Source: Parasutterella secunda
Lineage (GTDB): Bacteria; Pseudomonadota; Gammaproteobacteria; Burkholderiales; Burkholderiaceae_F
NCBI RefSeq assembly: GCF_023336895.1
Contig: NZ_JAMBLT010000011.1
Span: 1-52,766 of the forward strand
Direction of reading: 5' to 3'
DNA length: 52,766 bases
This document shows positions 9,209-17,741 of the stretch, one piece after another; positions within the stretch are counted from its first letter, which is position 1, and every line of letters starts with the position of its first letter. The notes beneath the pieces are model-generated. The model ran no database searches and was not told the origin of the DNA. It saw nothing but the letters and a program-made list of their open reading frames with translations. A program made the translations under genes and the position numbers.

Positions 9209-11791
9209 TTATAACGTATTTGAGTTTAGCGCACGAGCCGGTTTTCTCGGTGCAAACGTTAAGCACCAGCTCAACACTTTAGGAACAATTTGTAACTTGC
9301 CGGGCAAAAATTCGATCATCGATTTGTAGCCGTACCAAGATAAAGATCCAAGCTTTAAGAAACCGGTCAACATGCGATCATCCACATTGACTTTCTCAGG
9401 AACCCACATTCCCTCACGAGAAAATGTGCACCGATTAAAGGCTTTTTCCGTTTCGTAATCATCAAAACACAGGCTTAATTCCAAGACATTGCCCGGCTCC
9501 GCGGATAAAACCGTCGTCTTAAAGCAGTAATACTTTTCTTTGTAAATCATCAAAAGGCGAATGGACTCACCCTTCTTCCACACCTTCTCACATCCTGACA
9601 AACTCAGTCTCACTTCACTTTGTGAGTATTGTGTCATCGTCGCTTTGTAGTTGGCATCCTCTTCATCACAAATATTTACATCAATCTTGCAATGAATCCG
9701 AGGGAATTGATGTTTTTGGACTTCTTCTACAGCCACTGCCATTGAGGCTCCCAAAATCATCAAGTTGTAGGCAATCCATCCCATATTAATAGCCAACGTT
9801 AAATATTCCGGATTGGGATCAAAAAATGCCTTATAAAAACCGATGAGCAGACCGATCATGTTTAAACCGATCAAAATCAGATACGGTCTTGAGACGGGCC
9901 AATCCAAATATTTTTCACCAATGGTTCCCCCTTTGGCGGTCACATTGAATTTGCCTTTATGAGGGAAAATTAGTGCCACGGTCGTCGGCAGCAAAATGTA
10001 CCAAGACAATACGGTTTCATAGACTCCGCTTAAGAAGGGATATCGATACCCACGCTGAAGAATCTGATTGGTCAGAGCCGAGTGAATCATGTGCGGAAGC
10101 ACATAGGCAAAAATAGCCGCAGCGGTCGCATAAATGACATAGACATTAGCAAACATGTAGGGAAGCGGCGCCACTAAAAAGATCAAACGGGGCAAGCCAT
10201 GGAAGAAATGGAACATGGCATTAAAAAAGCACAGCCGTTGGGGAAGCGAAAGACCTTTACCCAAAAACGGATTATCCAGGCGGAAAATTTGGATCATACC
10301 TCTTGCCCAACGAATACGCTGACCAATGTGCGCGGCCAATGTTTCCGTTGACAGACCGGAAGCAAGCGGCAAATCGATAAAGGCTGATGACCACCCCTTA
10401 CGATTAAGTTTTAATGATGTGTGCGCATCTTCGGTCACCGTTTCAACAGCAATACCGCCGACTTCTTCCAAGGCCTTTCGTCTCATCACAGCGCTGGATC
10501 CGCAAAACATCGTTGCATTCCACGTATCGTTACCTTTCTGGATGAAATCGTGGAAAAGCGAATTCTCAATCGGCATTGTCCGATCCAAATGAAGGTTCTT
10601 TTCAAATGGATCCGGAGAGTAAAAATGATGCGGTGTTTGAACAAGGGCAATATTAGGATCCTTGATCAACCACCCCATTGTTTTGACCAAAAAATCCGAA
10701 GAGGGCACGTGGTCACAGTCAAAAATGGTCACAAACTCTCCGTTTGTGACAGTCATGGCGTGATTAATGTTTCCCGCCTTGGCATGATTGTGCTCTTCAC
10801 GCTTGATGTAACCGGCACCGACTTGTTTGGCGAACTCCTCAAAAAGCGGACGGCTGCCGTCATCGAGAATATAGACATGGAGTTTATCGGCAGGCCACTG
10901 CAAATTTAAGGCAGCAAAAACCGTGGGCTTTACCACGTCAAGCGATTCGTTGTATGTCGGAATAAAAATATCAACATGTGGCCAAAGCGCTTGATCATTA
11001 GGCATCGGATAGGGTTTGCGATCAAGCACCCAACAGACCTGAAAGTAGCCGAGAACCATCACCACAAATGCGTAAAGTTCAGCGGCAAGCAATAGACAAC
11101 TTAAAAAGATGCCCATGGCGGAATCAGTGTTCAAGGTTGAGGTACAACGCCACCAAAGATAGCGCCCGGACACAACCATTGAAATCACAAAAAGAAGCAT
11201 CAGCGTTAGTCGGGCTTTAATTTTTCGAAGGGCCAATGCCGACAAAAGCATCACCGAAAGAAATACAACCTGTCCCTGAATATTAAAAGGCTGAGTGATA
11301 CATAAAACCGCCAGTGCAGCAGCCAAGCCACCTAAAATCCATAAAAGCGTCAACTTAATCGGACGAGATAACTCTTCACCCTTTTTGTCAATCGTTTCAA
11401 AACTTTTGTGATTACCATCCAAAGCTAAAGCACCATAATGCCCCACCCAATCACCCAGGCGAGTCAAAGCTGCCGCTATTTTATTAACAGCCCAGGAGAT
11501 AGATAAGCGAAGCCATCCTTTGCGTACCGAAGTCCGGAAACAAATTAGAAACAAAGTTTGGGAAAGCCAGCGCACACAATCCAAAGTTTTTGGTGCATGA
11601 GGATTAATCTGGGGATAAAACTCTTGAAATGCTGCGCGATAGGCAGTAAATGGTTTTGATTCCAATGGAAGAAACAACCATGCAAGGGCCAGCCAAAAAA
11701 TATTGACAGCCACGCTTACTTTGGTGGATCCATTTGCGCGCCAAAGACGAGCTTTATTGACGAGATAATTCAGTATTGTTGCCGAAGGCAT
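9209..11791 (-). CDS. bcsA: Cellulose synthase catalytic subunit BcsA
   Basis: An inner-membrane GT2 enzyme that polymerises UDP-glucose into cellulose and exports it. All catalytic motifs are present in its 860 residues: DDG (310-312), DCD (358-360), TED (453-455) and QRIRW (491-495), set between groups of membrane helices. The C-terminal PilZ-like region (about 686-790) is odd. The c-di-GMP motif RxxxR is HQFPR (694-698), so the first arginine is replaced. The DxSxxG position reads QYSQSE (721-726), so the aspartate and glycine are missing. Activation by c-di-GMP may therefore be lost or changed. It is the first gene of bcsA-bcsB-bcsZ-bcsG; no bcsC export porin, bcsQ or bcsE is in the window. 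Confidence 0.96.
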   Translation of the reverse strand: MPSATILNYLVNKARLWRANGSTKVSVAVNIFWLALAWLFLPLESKPFTAYRAAFQEFYPQINPHAPKTLDCVRWLSQTLFLICFRTSVRKGWLRLSISWAVNKIAAALTRLGDWVGHYGALALDGNHKSFETIDKKGEELSRPIKLTLLWILGGLAAALAVLCITQPFNIQGQVVFLSVMLLSALALRKIKARLTLMLLFVISMVVSGRYLWWRCTSTLNTDSAMGIFLSCLLLAAELYAFVVMVLGYFQVCWVLDRKPYPMPNDQALWPHVDIFIPTYNESLDVVKPTVFAALNLQWPADKLHVYILDDGSRPLFEEFAKQVGAGYIKREEHNHAKAGNINHAMTVTNGEFVTIFDCDHVPSSDFLVKTMGWLIKDPNIALVQTPHHFYSPDPFEKNLHLDRTMPIENSLFHDFIQKGNDTWNATMFCGSSAVMRRKALEEVGGIAVETVTEDAHTSLKLNRKGWSSAFIDLPLASGLSTETLAAHIGQRIRWARGMIQIFRLDNPFLGKGLSLPQRLCFFNAMFHFFHGLPRLIFLVAPLPYMFANVYVIYATAAAIFAYVLPHMIHSALTNQILQRGYRYPFLSGVYETVLSWYILLPTTVALIFPHKGKFNVTAKGGTIGEKYLDWPVSRPYLILIGLNMIGLLIGFYKAFFDPNPEYLTLAINMGWIAYNLMILGASMAVAVEEVQKHQFPRIHCKIDVNICDEEDANYKATMTQYSQSEVRLSLSGCEKVWKKGESIRLLMIYKEKYYCFKTTVLSAEPGNVLELSLCFDDYETEKAFNRCTFSREGMWVPEKVNVDDRMLTGFLKLGSLSWYGYKSMIEFLPGKLQIVPKVLSWCLTFAPRKPARALNSNTL

Positions 11792-12024
11792 GTTTTATAT
11801 TCAGGGCTCCCCGTTTATTGGGAAGCCACCACTTAAACCGTATCGGTAATTGCTTTATGTGAAATGAAAAATTATAGACAACTCGTTAAATAAAGCCTTA
11901 ACAAATTGTTATTTCTTTATTTGTAACTCAAACAAAATTAGGCAAAAAAATTCTTGAATCAGGAGAAAATTTCATCAGACCTGTCACTAAGATTAAAACA
12001 GTTTCATTAAAGCAAAGAGTAACC
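11792..12024. promoter_or_regulatory. Divergent promoter region, bcsA / MBL hydrolase
   Basis: This 233-base AT-rich gap separates two divergent genes. A minus-strand TATAAT (11871-11876) is the best -10 candidate for the cellulose operon, but no good -35 sits at the right distance, so an activator may be needed. The 13-base palindrome TAACAAATTGTTA lies around 11909-11921 and is a possible operator. For the rightward gene I see TAAGAT near 11989 but no convincing -35. Confidence 0.35.
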
Positions 12025-13185
12025 ATGAAGCGTCGCACGGCTTTCGTTTTATCAGGTATCGGTTTAGCTGTCGCAGCCGGCTTTACAGGTGTTTATCGTT
12101 TTTTGCGGCAACCTAAATTTGGAGCACTTCCCACTTCGCTTGAGAGTTTTAAAAACTGCTCTCATTTTTATGACGGCATTTTTCACAATACTCTGCCAAC
12201 ACCCGTTTTGACAGATAACAGTACTTTTATTAAAGCTTTTGCACGCTCCATGGTGACGGACAAAATTGATCCGGTTCCGTCTACGACGTTACCCTCTGCG
12301 AAAGTAGATTTAAAACAATTGCGTCTGGATATCGACACAATCATTTGGTTAGGCCACTCATCTTTTTACATACAACTAGCCGGAAAACGCATTCTGATTG
12401 ATCCTGTTTTGAGTCCCTACGCATCGCCTGTTTCGTTTAGCACAAAAGCGTTTGAAGGCACCACTCCTTACCGTCCGGCAGATTTTCCCACCATCGATCT
12501 ATTGGTTATTTCTCACGACCACTGGGATCATTTGGATTACCCAACGGTTATGGCACTCAAAGGGAAAATCCATCATATTGTCTGTCCGCTTGGCACCGAC
12601 TCACACTTCTTACGATGGGGCTTTAAAAAAGAAACTCTTCATGCTCTTGATTGGAATGAAACTTTAAAACTATCGAATAATCTGGCTATACATGCACTGG
12701 AAGCGCGTCATTATTCCGGTCGCAATCTCAATCAAAATAAAAGTTTTTGGGCTTCATATTTATTACAGTCAAAGAATTACAAAATATTCTTTAGCGGTGA
12801 CTCAGGCTACAGTCCGCACTTTAAAGAAATCGGCAATCGGTTTGCGCCGATTGACTTGGTACTGCTTGATAGCGGACAATACAACGATCGCTGGCGGTAT
12901 ATTCATATGAATCCTGATGAAGCTTTGCAAGCGGCCCAAGATTTAAAAGCACTAAACTTTTTGCCGGCTCATATCGGAAAGTTTTCACTATCCATGCATC
13001 CTTGGTACGAACCTTTTGTTTGGCTGACTCAAAAAGCAACTCAGGCAAATGTTCGTTTAATCACACCTGAAATCGGTCAACCGCTTCAACTTTCTAAACG
13101 CATTCCTGCACAAACTCAATGGTGGACAGTGGCAATGCAAAAACAAAAAAACGAACAAAGTGAAAATTTTCACTCAAAAACTTGA
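12025..13185 (+). CDS. MBL-fold metallo-hydrolase, membrane-anchored
   Basis: A 386-residue metallo-beta-lactamase-fold protein. A basic start and hydrophobic segment (1-25) suggest a membrane anchor or signal. The core has LGHSSFYIQ (109-117), the zinc motif SHDHWDHLD (163-171, ligands H164, H166, D168, H169) and FFSGDSGYS. Its layout matches the UlaG/NAPE-PLD-like group, whose members hydrolyse phosphoester or lactone bonds. The substrate is unknown. The likely ribosome site is AAAGAG, eight bases before the ATG. The stop codon overlaps the -35 box of the tRNA-fMet promoter. Confidence 0.85.
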   Translation: MKRRTAFVLSGIGLAVAAGFTGVYRFLRQPKFGALPTSLESFKNCSHFYDGIFHNTLPTPVLTDNSTFIKAFARSMVTDKIDPVPSTTLPSAKVDLKQLRLDIDTIIWLGHSSFYIQLAGKRILIDPVLSPYASPVSFSTKAFEGTTPYRPADFPTIDLLVISHDHWDHLDYPTVMALKGKIHHIVCPLGTDSHFLRWGFKKETLHALDWNETLKLSNNLAIHALEARHYSGRNLNQNKSFWASYLLQSKNYKIFFSGDSGYSPHFKEIGNRFAPIDLVLLDSGQYNDRWRYIHMNPDEALQAAQDLKALNFLPAHIGKFSLSMHPWYEPFVWLTQKATQANVRLITPEIGQPLQLSKRIPAQTQWWTVAMQKQKNEQSENFHSKT

Positions 13186-13211
13186 CATATTTATCCTGAA
13201 AGGAATACAAT
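13182..13211 (+). promoter_or_regulatory. Promoter of tRNA-fMet
   Basis: TTGACA (13182-13187), an 18-base spacer and TACAAT (13206-13211), placed 20 bases before the mature tRNA. The -35 box overlaps the stop codon of the preceding gene. Confidence 0.8.
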
Positions 13212-13231
13212 GCAGTCCTTCGTTAGATGAT

Positions 13232-13302
<71 letters not shown>

Positions 13303-13308
<6 letters not shown>

Positions 13309-13322
13309 ATTCCATGTCTCAG
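13303..13322 (+). repeat. attL core repeat
   Basis: CAACCAATTCCATGTCTCAG, identical to 51773-51792. The first six bases are the end of tRNA-fMet. The preceding bases AGCCCCC are also shared with the right copy, but the left has two extra bases (CG) in between, as required for a complete acceptor stem. Confidence 0.93.
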
Positions 13323-13354
13323 TACGTCCTAGGATGTCTGAGATTTTCTTTTTT
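13317..13354 (+). terminator. tRNA terminator, element-supplied copy
   Basis: TCTCAG (13317-13322) pairs with CTGAGA (13338-13343) across a 15-base loop and is followed by TTTTCTTTTTT. A different hairpin with the same TCTCAG/CTGAGA stem occurs after the right-hand repeat (51787-51818). The element therefore appears to bring its own terminator when it takes over the tRNA 3' end. Confidence 0.65.
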
Positions 13355-13420
13355 ATCAAGCACTTAAAACCTTTCCCTGTCCTAATTCGTCCCAATTTAT
13401 CCGAATACATCTCAGTTTTT

Positions 13421-13506
13421 ATGATGGATACTATGATGGATAACGGGGTTATAATTAATAAAAACGGCGTTTTATCCATCATAAGACATCCATTTTTATC
13501 CATCAT
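13421..13506. promoter_or_regulatory. Integrase arm-type sites at attL
   Basis: Four copies of ATGATGGATA: direct at 13421-13430 and 13433-13442 (12-base spacing), inverted at 13473-13482 and 13497-13506 (24-base spacing). Two more direct copies with the same 12-base spacing are at the far end of the element. Arm-type sites for the N-terminal domain of the integrase are the obvious reading. They also cover the integrase promoter region, so binding may repress int. Confidence 0.75.
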
Positions 13507-13517
13507 AAAATTTCACA

Positions 13518-14837
13518 ATGCCGATCAAACCAAGGGAAATGACCGCATTAGAGGTCAAACATTTAGGCATGGGAACCTTCAATATTGGAGGGGTAAAGGG
13601 CCTATATATCCGTAAGACACACTCTCAGTCTCTTTTCATTTTTAGATATACAGATAAATTTGGTCGCCATGATTTTTCTTTAGGCAACTATCCTACTATG
13701 AGCGTCGCTCAAGCAAGAGAGGCAGCCCGCGCCGCACTAGCTTTGGTGATGCAGGGAGAAAGCCCTATTTTAAAAAGGCAACAAGAAAAACAACTCATCA
13801 AACCCATTCCTAAAAAATTGACGTTTAGAAATGTGGCTGAGGAATGGATCGCAGACAGACTAGCATCAAATTATTGGGCAAAGAATTCTCGAGGAGAAAA
13901 AACCACAAGAGCTATCCTTGAAAAGCACGTTTTCCCCACATTAGGGAACCTTGACATAGAATCAATTTCGGCTGAACAAATTCGAGAATGTTTAGCCCCT
14001 ATTTGGCAGTCAATCCCGGCAACCGCAAAAAAGGCAAAAACCTACATAAGAAAAATTTTTCAATGGGCCATTGCTTTACATAAGAGAAAATCAACTGTTA
14101 ATCCGGCTGATTGGGAAGGATCTCTAGGGGTCTTAATGGAGCCCTTCCAAAATAACTTAAAACCAACCCAGAATCATGCAGCCTGCGCTGTTTCTGAAAT
14201 TCCAAGATTATTTGTTGAAATAAGCCGCAATGACTCAATGTCAGCCTACGCATGCCTGTTCGCCATTCTGACATGCGCTCGCTCACAAGCAGTACGTCTT
14301 GCCAAATGGGATGAAATCGACTTCAAAAAGAAAATTTGGCTTATTCCCCAGGAACATGACAAGGTTAAGTCCCCTAACAGGGACCGTACTATATTCTTGT
14401 CCTCTCGGGCGCTTTCACTCCTGAGAAACATCGAAAAATTCTCAGATAGCCCCTTCATTTTTCCCAGTCGCCAGGGAGGCTGCTTGTCTGATAACGCTCT
14501 AACCATGTTTTTAAGAGGACTTCATGATGAGCGCAAAGCTTTGGATGGTATAGGTTGGATTGACCCCGTAAAAACAAAAAAACTCGGCAAACCCTGTGTT
14601 ATTACTCTTCACGGAACAGCTCGGGCTACGTTCAGAACCTGGGCTAAAGACGACGAAACCGGCAATAACAGAAAGTTTGATCAAGAAGCTGTCGAATTAT
14701 GTTTATTACACAGCAAAAACGACGCTTACAACGGAGCCTATGACAGAGCCCCTTTAACTAAAGAGCGTCAAAAAATTATGCAGGCATGGGGAGAATATTG
14801 TTGGTCAAAAGTTTCAACCGTTGAAAACAAAAAATAA
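13518..14837 (+). CDS. int: P4-type tyrosine site-specific integrase
   Basis: A 439-residue recombinase that integrates and excises the element at tRNA-fMet. The N-terminal 85 residues form the DUF4102 arm-DNA-binding domain (GLYIRK, FSLGNYPTMSVAQAREAA). A SAM-like core-binding domain follows (about 100-200), then the catalytic domain. Catalytic residues visible are R255 in TCARSQAVRLAKWDEID, a lysine in the KVKSPNRDR beta-hairpin, H365 and R369 in LHGTARATFRTWA, and Y408 in GAYDRAPL. The H-x3-R spacing differs from the usual H-x2-R but I recall it in a subgroup of these integrases. It is preceded by repeated arm sites. Start at 13518 gives the standard N-terminus. Confidence 0.96.
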   Translation: MPIKPREMTALEVKHLGMGTFNIGGVKGLYIRKTHSQSLFIFRYTDKFGRHDFSLGNYPTMSVAQAREAARAALALVMQGESPILKRQQEKQLIKPIPKKLTFRNVAEEWIADRLASNYWAKNSRGEKTTRAILEKHVFPTLGNLDIESISAEQIRECLAPIWQSIPATAKKAKTYIRKIFQWAIALHKRKSTVNPADWEGSLGVLMEPFQNNLKPTQNHAACAVSEIPRLFVEISRNDSMSAYACLFAILTCARSQAVRLAKWDEIDFKKKIWLIPQEHDKVKSPNRDRTIFLSSRALSLLRNIEKFSDSPFIFPSRQGGCLSDNALTMFLRGLHDERKALDGIGWIDPVKTKKLGKPCVITLHGTARATFRTWAKDDETGNNRKFDQEAVELCLLHSKNDAYNGAYDRAPLTKERQKIMQAWGEYCWSKVSTVENKK

Positions 14838-15030
14838 AAGCGCCATTCAACCTTGGGAAACCTCTCTTCAAAAATTGACGCGTCATGGCAAAAAATTATT
14901 CGCTATAACTTCTTCAGGTCCCTGTATTTCTCTTCATACTCTAGTGAAAAGGGATCTGTTAGTGACACTTTTCTTAAGGGTCACAAATAAGGCCATAAAA
15001 CCCAAAATCCCCTTCAATGGAGGAATGATC

Positions 15031-16128
15031 ATGTCAAATATAAATAATTGTTGCCACGATACAACAGAGATTCGCTTAACCGTCGATCAATTTATCGTCT
15101 TAATTTTTAAGCTCCATGAGTCCAGGTTACATCTTAACGGGTTCAATCGCATTGCCCTAGAATCTCTGGCAAAAGAGTTACAAAGAAAACTTTTCAAAGC
15201 AATTCATTTACGTTATGAATGGTTCCGTCCGGTAGAAGCGAAACTCTTAAATGAATCCTTTAAATCTGACACAAACAAGGTAACAAAGGAAACCGCAACT
15301 TTTACTATTCCAACCTTACTCAAGGCAAGTATTGGATTACAGCTGGATGAAGACACCTCTGCGTATAAACAATTTCTTAATAAGTTATTACCTTATGAAA
15401 AAGAATGGCTTATTAAAGATCTGCGTGATGTATTTTTGGCCACAACTGGTGTTTATTGCTTGATTTACATAATCAGTGCCATCTTGAACGGTAGCCAAAT
15501 ACTAAGCTCTTTCAATTTTCTCACTCTCTTTGCCTTTTCTTCATTTTCAACGCTTTTATGTTTCCCAATTCTTTACTTGTTGTTATTTAAGTTAAGAAGT
15601 ATCAGGACCCCTAAGCTTTTTAAATTGGAAGGCAACATTAGAACCTGGCGAAGTGCAATCTCCAAAGAACTGGCTACTTTGAAAGAAGACTCAGTAGAAG
15701 ACCACAATGAAAAAATTTTTGAACTTATTAATACCAACATCTCTACCAACTGTAAAAAAAACAAAAATGAAGAAAAAAATTTGAAACGATTTCTGTACGT
15801 AACAACGATATATTTTTCAGAAGCAATGCATTACGCGCACAAACAGAAAACCGGCAAATCTGAATATGGAATAAGTGTACTAACGAAGGACATAGAGACG
15901 CTCATGAATAATCTTAACGTCAAATATGAAACCTCTGTATGGGGCACATCGGGCAAAAGTAACCTTAACAATCTTATTTCTATTGCAAGAGATTCTGTCA
16001 AAAAAGAAAATGGATATAACCTCGAGGATGAAGTTTATGATGACCATTTCTCTTCTCATGTTAGAGCTCTAATAGAAGAAAAACCTAATCAATACAATTT
16101 AATAAGGTCAATAAGCCCAAAACATTAA
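15031..16128 (+). CDS. Membrane protein of unknown function
   Basis: A protein of about 365 residues with two hydrophobic segments near the middle (VFLATTGVYCLIYIISAIL and the FLTLFAFSSFSTLLCFPILYL region). These leave an N-terminal soluble domain of about 130 residues and a charged C-terminal domain inside the cell. No family is recognised. The open frame reaches back to 14821, overlapping the integrase, but the ATG at 15031 has GGAGG seven bases upstream and is the better start. Lysine- and asparagine-rich, AT-rich composition is typical of horizontally acquired cargo. Confidence 0.7.
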   Translation: MSNINNCCHDTTEIRLTVDQFIVLIFKLHESRLHLNGFNRIALESLAKELQRKLFKAIHLRYEWFRPVEAKLLNESFKSDTNKVTKETATFTIPTLLKASIGLQLDEDTSAYKQFLNKLLPYEKEWLIKDLRDVFLATTGVYCLIYIISAILNGSQILSSFNFLTLFAFSSFSTLLCFPILYLLLFKLRSIRTPKLFKLEGNIRTWRSAISKELATLKEDSVEDHNEKIFELINTNISTNCKKNKNEEKNLKRFLYVTTIYFSEAMHYAHKQKTGKSEYGISVLTKDIETLMNNLNVKYETSVWGTSGKSNLNNLISIARDSVKKENGYNLEDEVYDDHFSSHVRALIEEKPNQYNLIRSISPKH

Positions 16129-16185
16129 TCGTTTAATATGTAAATAAAAGATTTTTCAGTACAACACAATTTAGAGAGGAATCTT

Positions 16186-16503
16186 ATGAAATTGCTTTCT
16201 CTTTTGTTTGGAATCGCTTTGACTTTGACTGGTTGCACTACGGCCGACCTCATAGCATTTGATGGTTCAAGGTACTTTAAAGTATTCCAAGTTATTGACG
16301 AAGGCGCTTTGGCTTTTCGATGTGACGAAGGAAGCGGAACCACGTGTCTTGGTATAACTGTTTTTATTCCCAACTCTGTAGATCCTGCTATGTATGATGA
16401 AAAAATCATTTTTATGCAGAACCCAACCGTAGTTGACCGATTTACTTACATAACTAACCAAAATTCTCAAAAAACTATTCCGGTTATGGTAGACAAAAAG
16501 TGA
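16186..16503 (+). CDS. Small predicted lipoprotein
   Basis: A 105-residue protein with a clear lipobox (LTLTGC, lipidated Cys about 17), so it is likely membrane-attached. The remainder (about 85 residues) has two further cysteines (CDEGSGTTCLG) that may form a disulphide. No family is recognised. GAGGAAT precedes the ATG at the right distance. It overlaps the next gene through GTGA. Confidence 0.7.
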   Translation: MKLLSLLFGIALTLTGCTTADLIAFDGSRYFKVFQVIDEGALAFRCDEGSGTTCLGITVFIPNSVDPAMYDEKIIFMQNPTVVDRFTYITNQNSQKTIPVMVDKK

Positions 16504-16874
16504 AAGTTTTAAAACGAGAAAATTGTGCAATCGCCGTCAAAACTGTTTACAGCACAGGCGGCTCGCACAACCATATTAGAAAAATCGCTCTAGATGGACA
16601 AGGGGTTAGTTCGCCTTGTTTTGTTGAATGCTCTGTCTCTGACAGAGTGAACTATCCAATAGGTACAACATTTGTTATCAAAGCAAAGCTAACAGACCGT
16701 CAAGGTACCCCATTCATCTATAGCTACTACTCTTGGCCTTGTTATCACATCAACGAAACAAGAGCCGAAGAGCTGATAAAAGAAGGGAAATTAGGTTTTC
16801 GTGAATCTGCTCGATGGTCAGCCTTTTTAGAAAATAAAGAAGACTACCTAATTGGTAAAAAGCAAGTTATTTAA
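16500..16874 (+). CDS. Hypothetical protein, coupled to the lipoprotein gene
   Basis: A 124-residue soluble protein read from a GTG that overlaps the stop of the lipoprotein gene (GTGA). Translational coupling explains the lack of its own ribosome site. No signal peptide or known motif is seen. The overlap suggests the two proteins work together, perhaps as a small cargo or immunity-like pair; that is only inference. Confidence 0.6.
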   Translation: MKVLKRENCAIAVKTVYSTGGSHNHIRKIALDGQGVSSPCFVECSVSDRVNYPIGTTFVIKAKLTDRQGTPFIYSYYSWPCYHINETRAEELIKEGKLGFRESARWSAFLENKEDYLIGKKQVI

Positions 16875-17031
16875 AAGCCAATTGATACCCACTTCTTAAA
16901 TAACTGAGTTCGCAGAAAATTAGGAGGTGTTGATAAAGTCGACTATTATCGACGAGTTTAGCACTCCTATATCCTTACCTACGATACCTATATTTGTAAG
17001 AGTCTCTAGCTGTTTCATTAGGCTGTACTTC

Positions 17032-17106
17032 AAACGAACACTTGAATTCGACTCACAATTTGTTCGTTTAGAGTAAAATAGTGGATTAAATGAACAATTT
17101 TGTTCA
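17032..17106. promoter_or_regulatory. Inverted repeats before the serine recombinase
   Basis: Two nested symmetrical signals lie within 110 bases of the recombinase start. AAACGAAC (17032-17039) is inverted at GTTCGTTT (17062-17069). A perfect 16-base palindrome, TGAACA-ATTT-TGTTCA, lies at 17091-17106. A further GTCGA/TCGAC pair occurs near 16939-16954. They may be operators or a recombination (res-like) site for the recombinase. The rest of 16875-17139 holds no gene. Confidence 0.5.
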
Positions 17107-17139
17107 CTATCAATTCTTTTTGAACAGAATCAAACGAAA

Positions 17140-17721
17140 ATGGCTTTATCCGCTCGTGTAGGCTATGCCCGAGTCAGTAGTACTGACCAACATCTGGATC
17201 GTCAATTAGCTCAATTCAAAAAAATCGGAATTGAAAAAGTTTTTTCTGACAAAGTTTCGGGGAAAAATACGGATCGTCCGGGATTTCAACAAATGATTGA
17301 GTATGTCCGTGATGGGGATGAGCTCTATGTCTGCAGCATGGATCGCATGGCTAGAAACCTAAAGGATTTGCTTTCAATTACGGAATCACTACAGAAAAAA
17401 GGCGTTTCAATTCATTTCCTAAAAGAAAATATCTCCTTGGTTCCTAAGGGGGAGAGTTCAGCAATGACAAAACTTCTAATGGCTATGATGGGAGCCGTTG
17501 CTGAATTTGAACGCTCATTAATTTTGGAAAGACAGAGAGAAGGCATTGAACAAGCCAAATTAAGAAATGCCTATAAGGGTAGAGTCCCAATTGATCCCGA
17601 AAAAATCAAAAAAGCCCAATTTCTAATTAATGAAGGTGTATCGAAGTCTGTTGCGGCACGTAAATTGGGAATCGGTCGAACGACTTTGTATAAGTACCTG
17701 AAAACCACTTCATCAAAATAA
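17140..17721 (+). CDS. Serine recombinase (resolvase/invertase family)
   Basis: A 193-residue small serine recombinase. The catalytic domain begins GYARVSSTDQHLDRQL with the nucleophile serine in ARVSS. Conserved blocks VSGKNTDRPGFQQM, DELYVCSMDRMARNLKDL and the AEFERSLILERQREG helix follow. A C-terminal helix-turn-helix (GVSKSVAARKLGIGRTTLYKYL) binds DNA. It lies 20 bases upstream of the methyltransferase gene and is likely co-transcribed with it. It may be a remnant of a resolvase-bearing transposon, a switch that inverts or resolves DNA nearby, or a regulator of the defence operon. Confidence 0.93.
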   Translation: MALSARVGYARVSSTDQHLDRQLAQFKKIGIEKVFSDKVSGKNTDRPGFQQMIEYVRDGDELYVCSMDRMARNLKDLLSITESLQKKGVSIHFLKENISLVPKGESSAMTKLLMAMMGAVAEFERSLILERQREGIEQAKLRNAYKGRVPIDPEKIKKAQFLINEGVSKSVAARKLGIGRTTLYKYLKTTSSK

Positions 17722-17741
17722 TTCATTCTGAGGTTTGTCCA

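Noticed and set aside
14821-15030. N-terminal extension of the membrane-protein gene back into the integrase gene
   Set aside because: No ribosome site at the early ATG, and a clear GGAGG site precedes the ATG at 15031.
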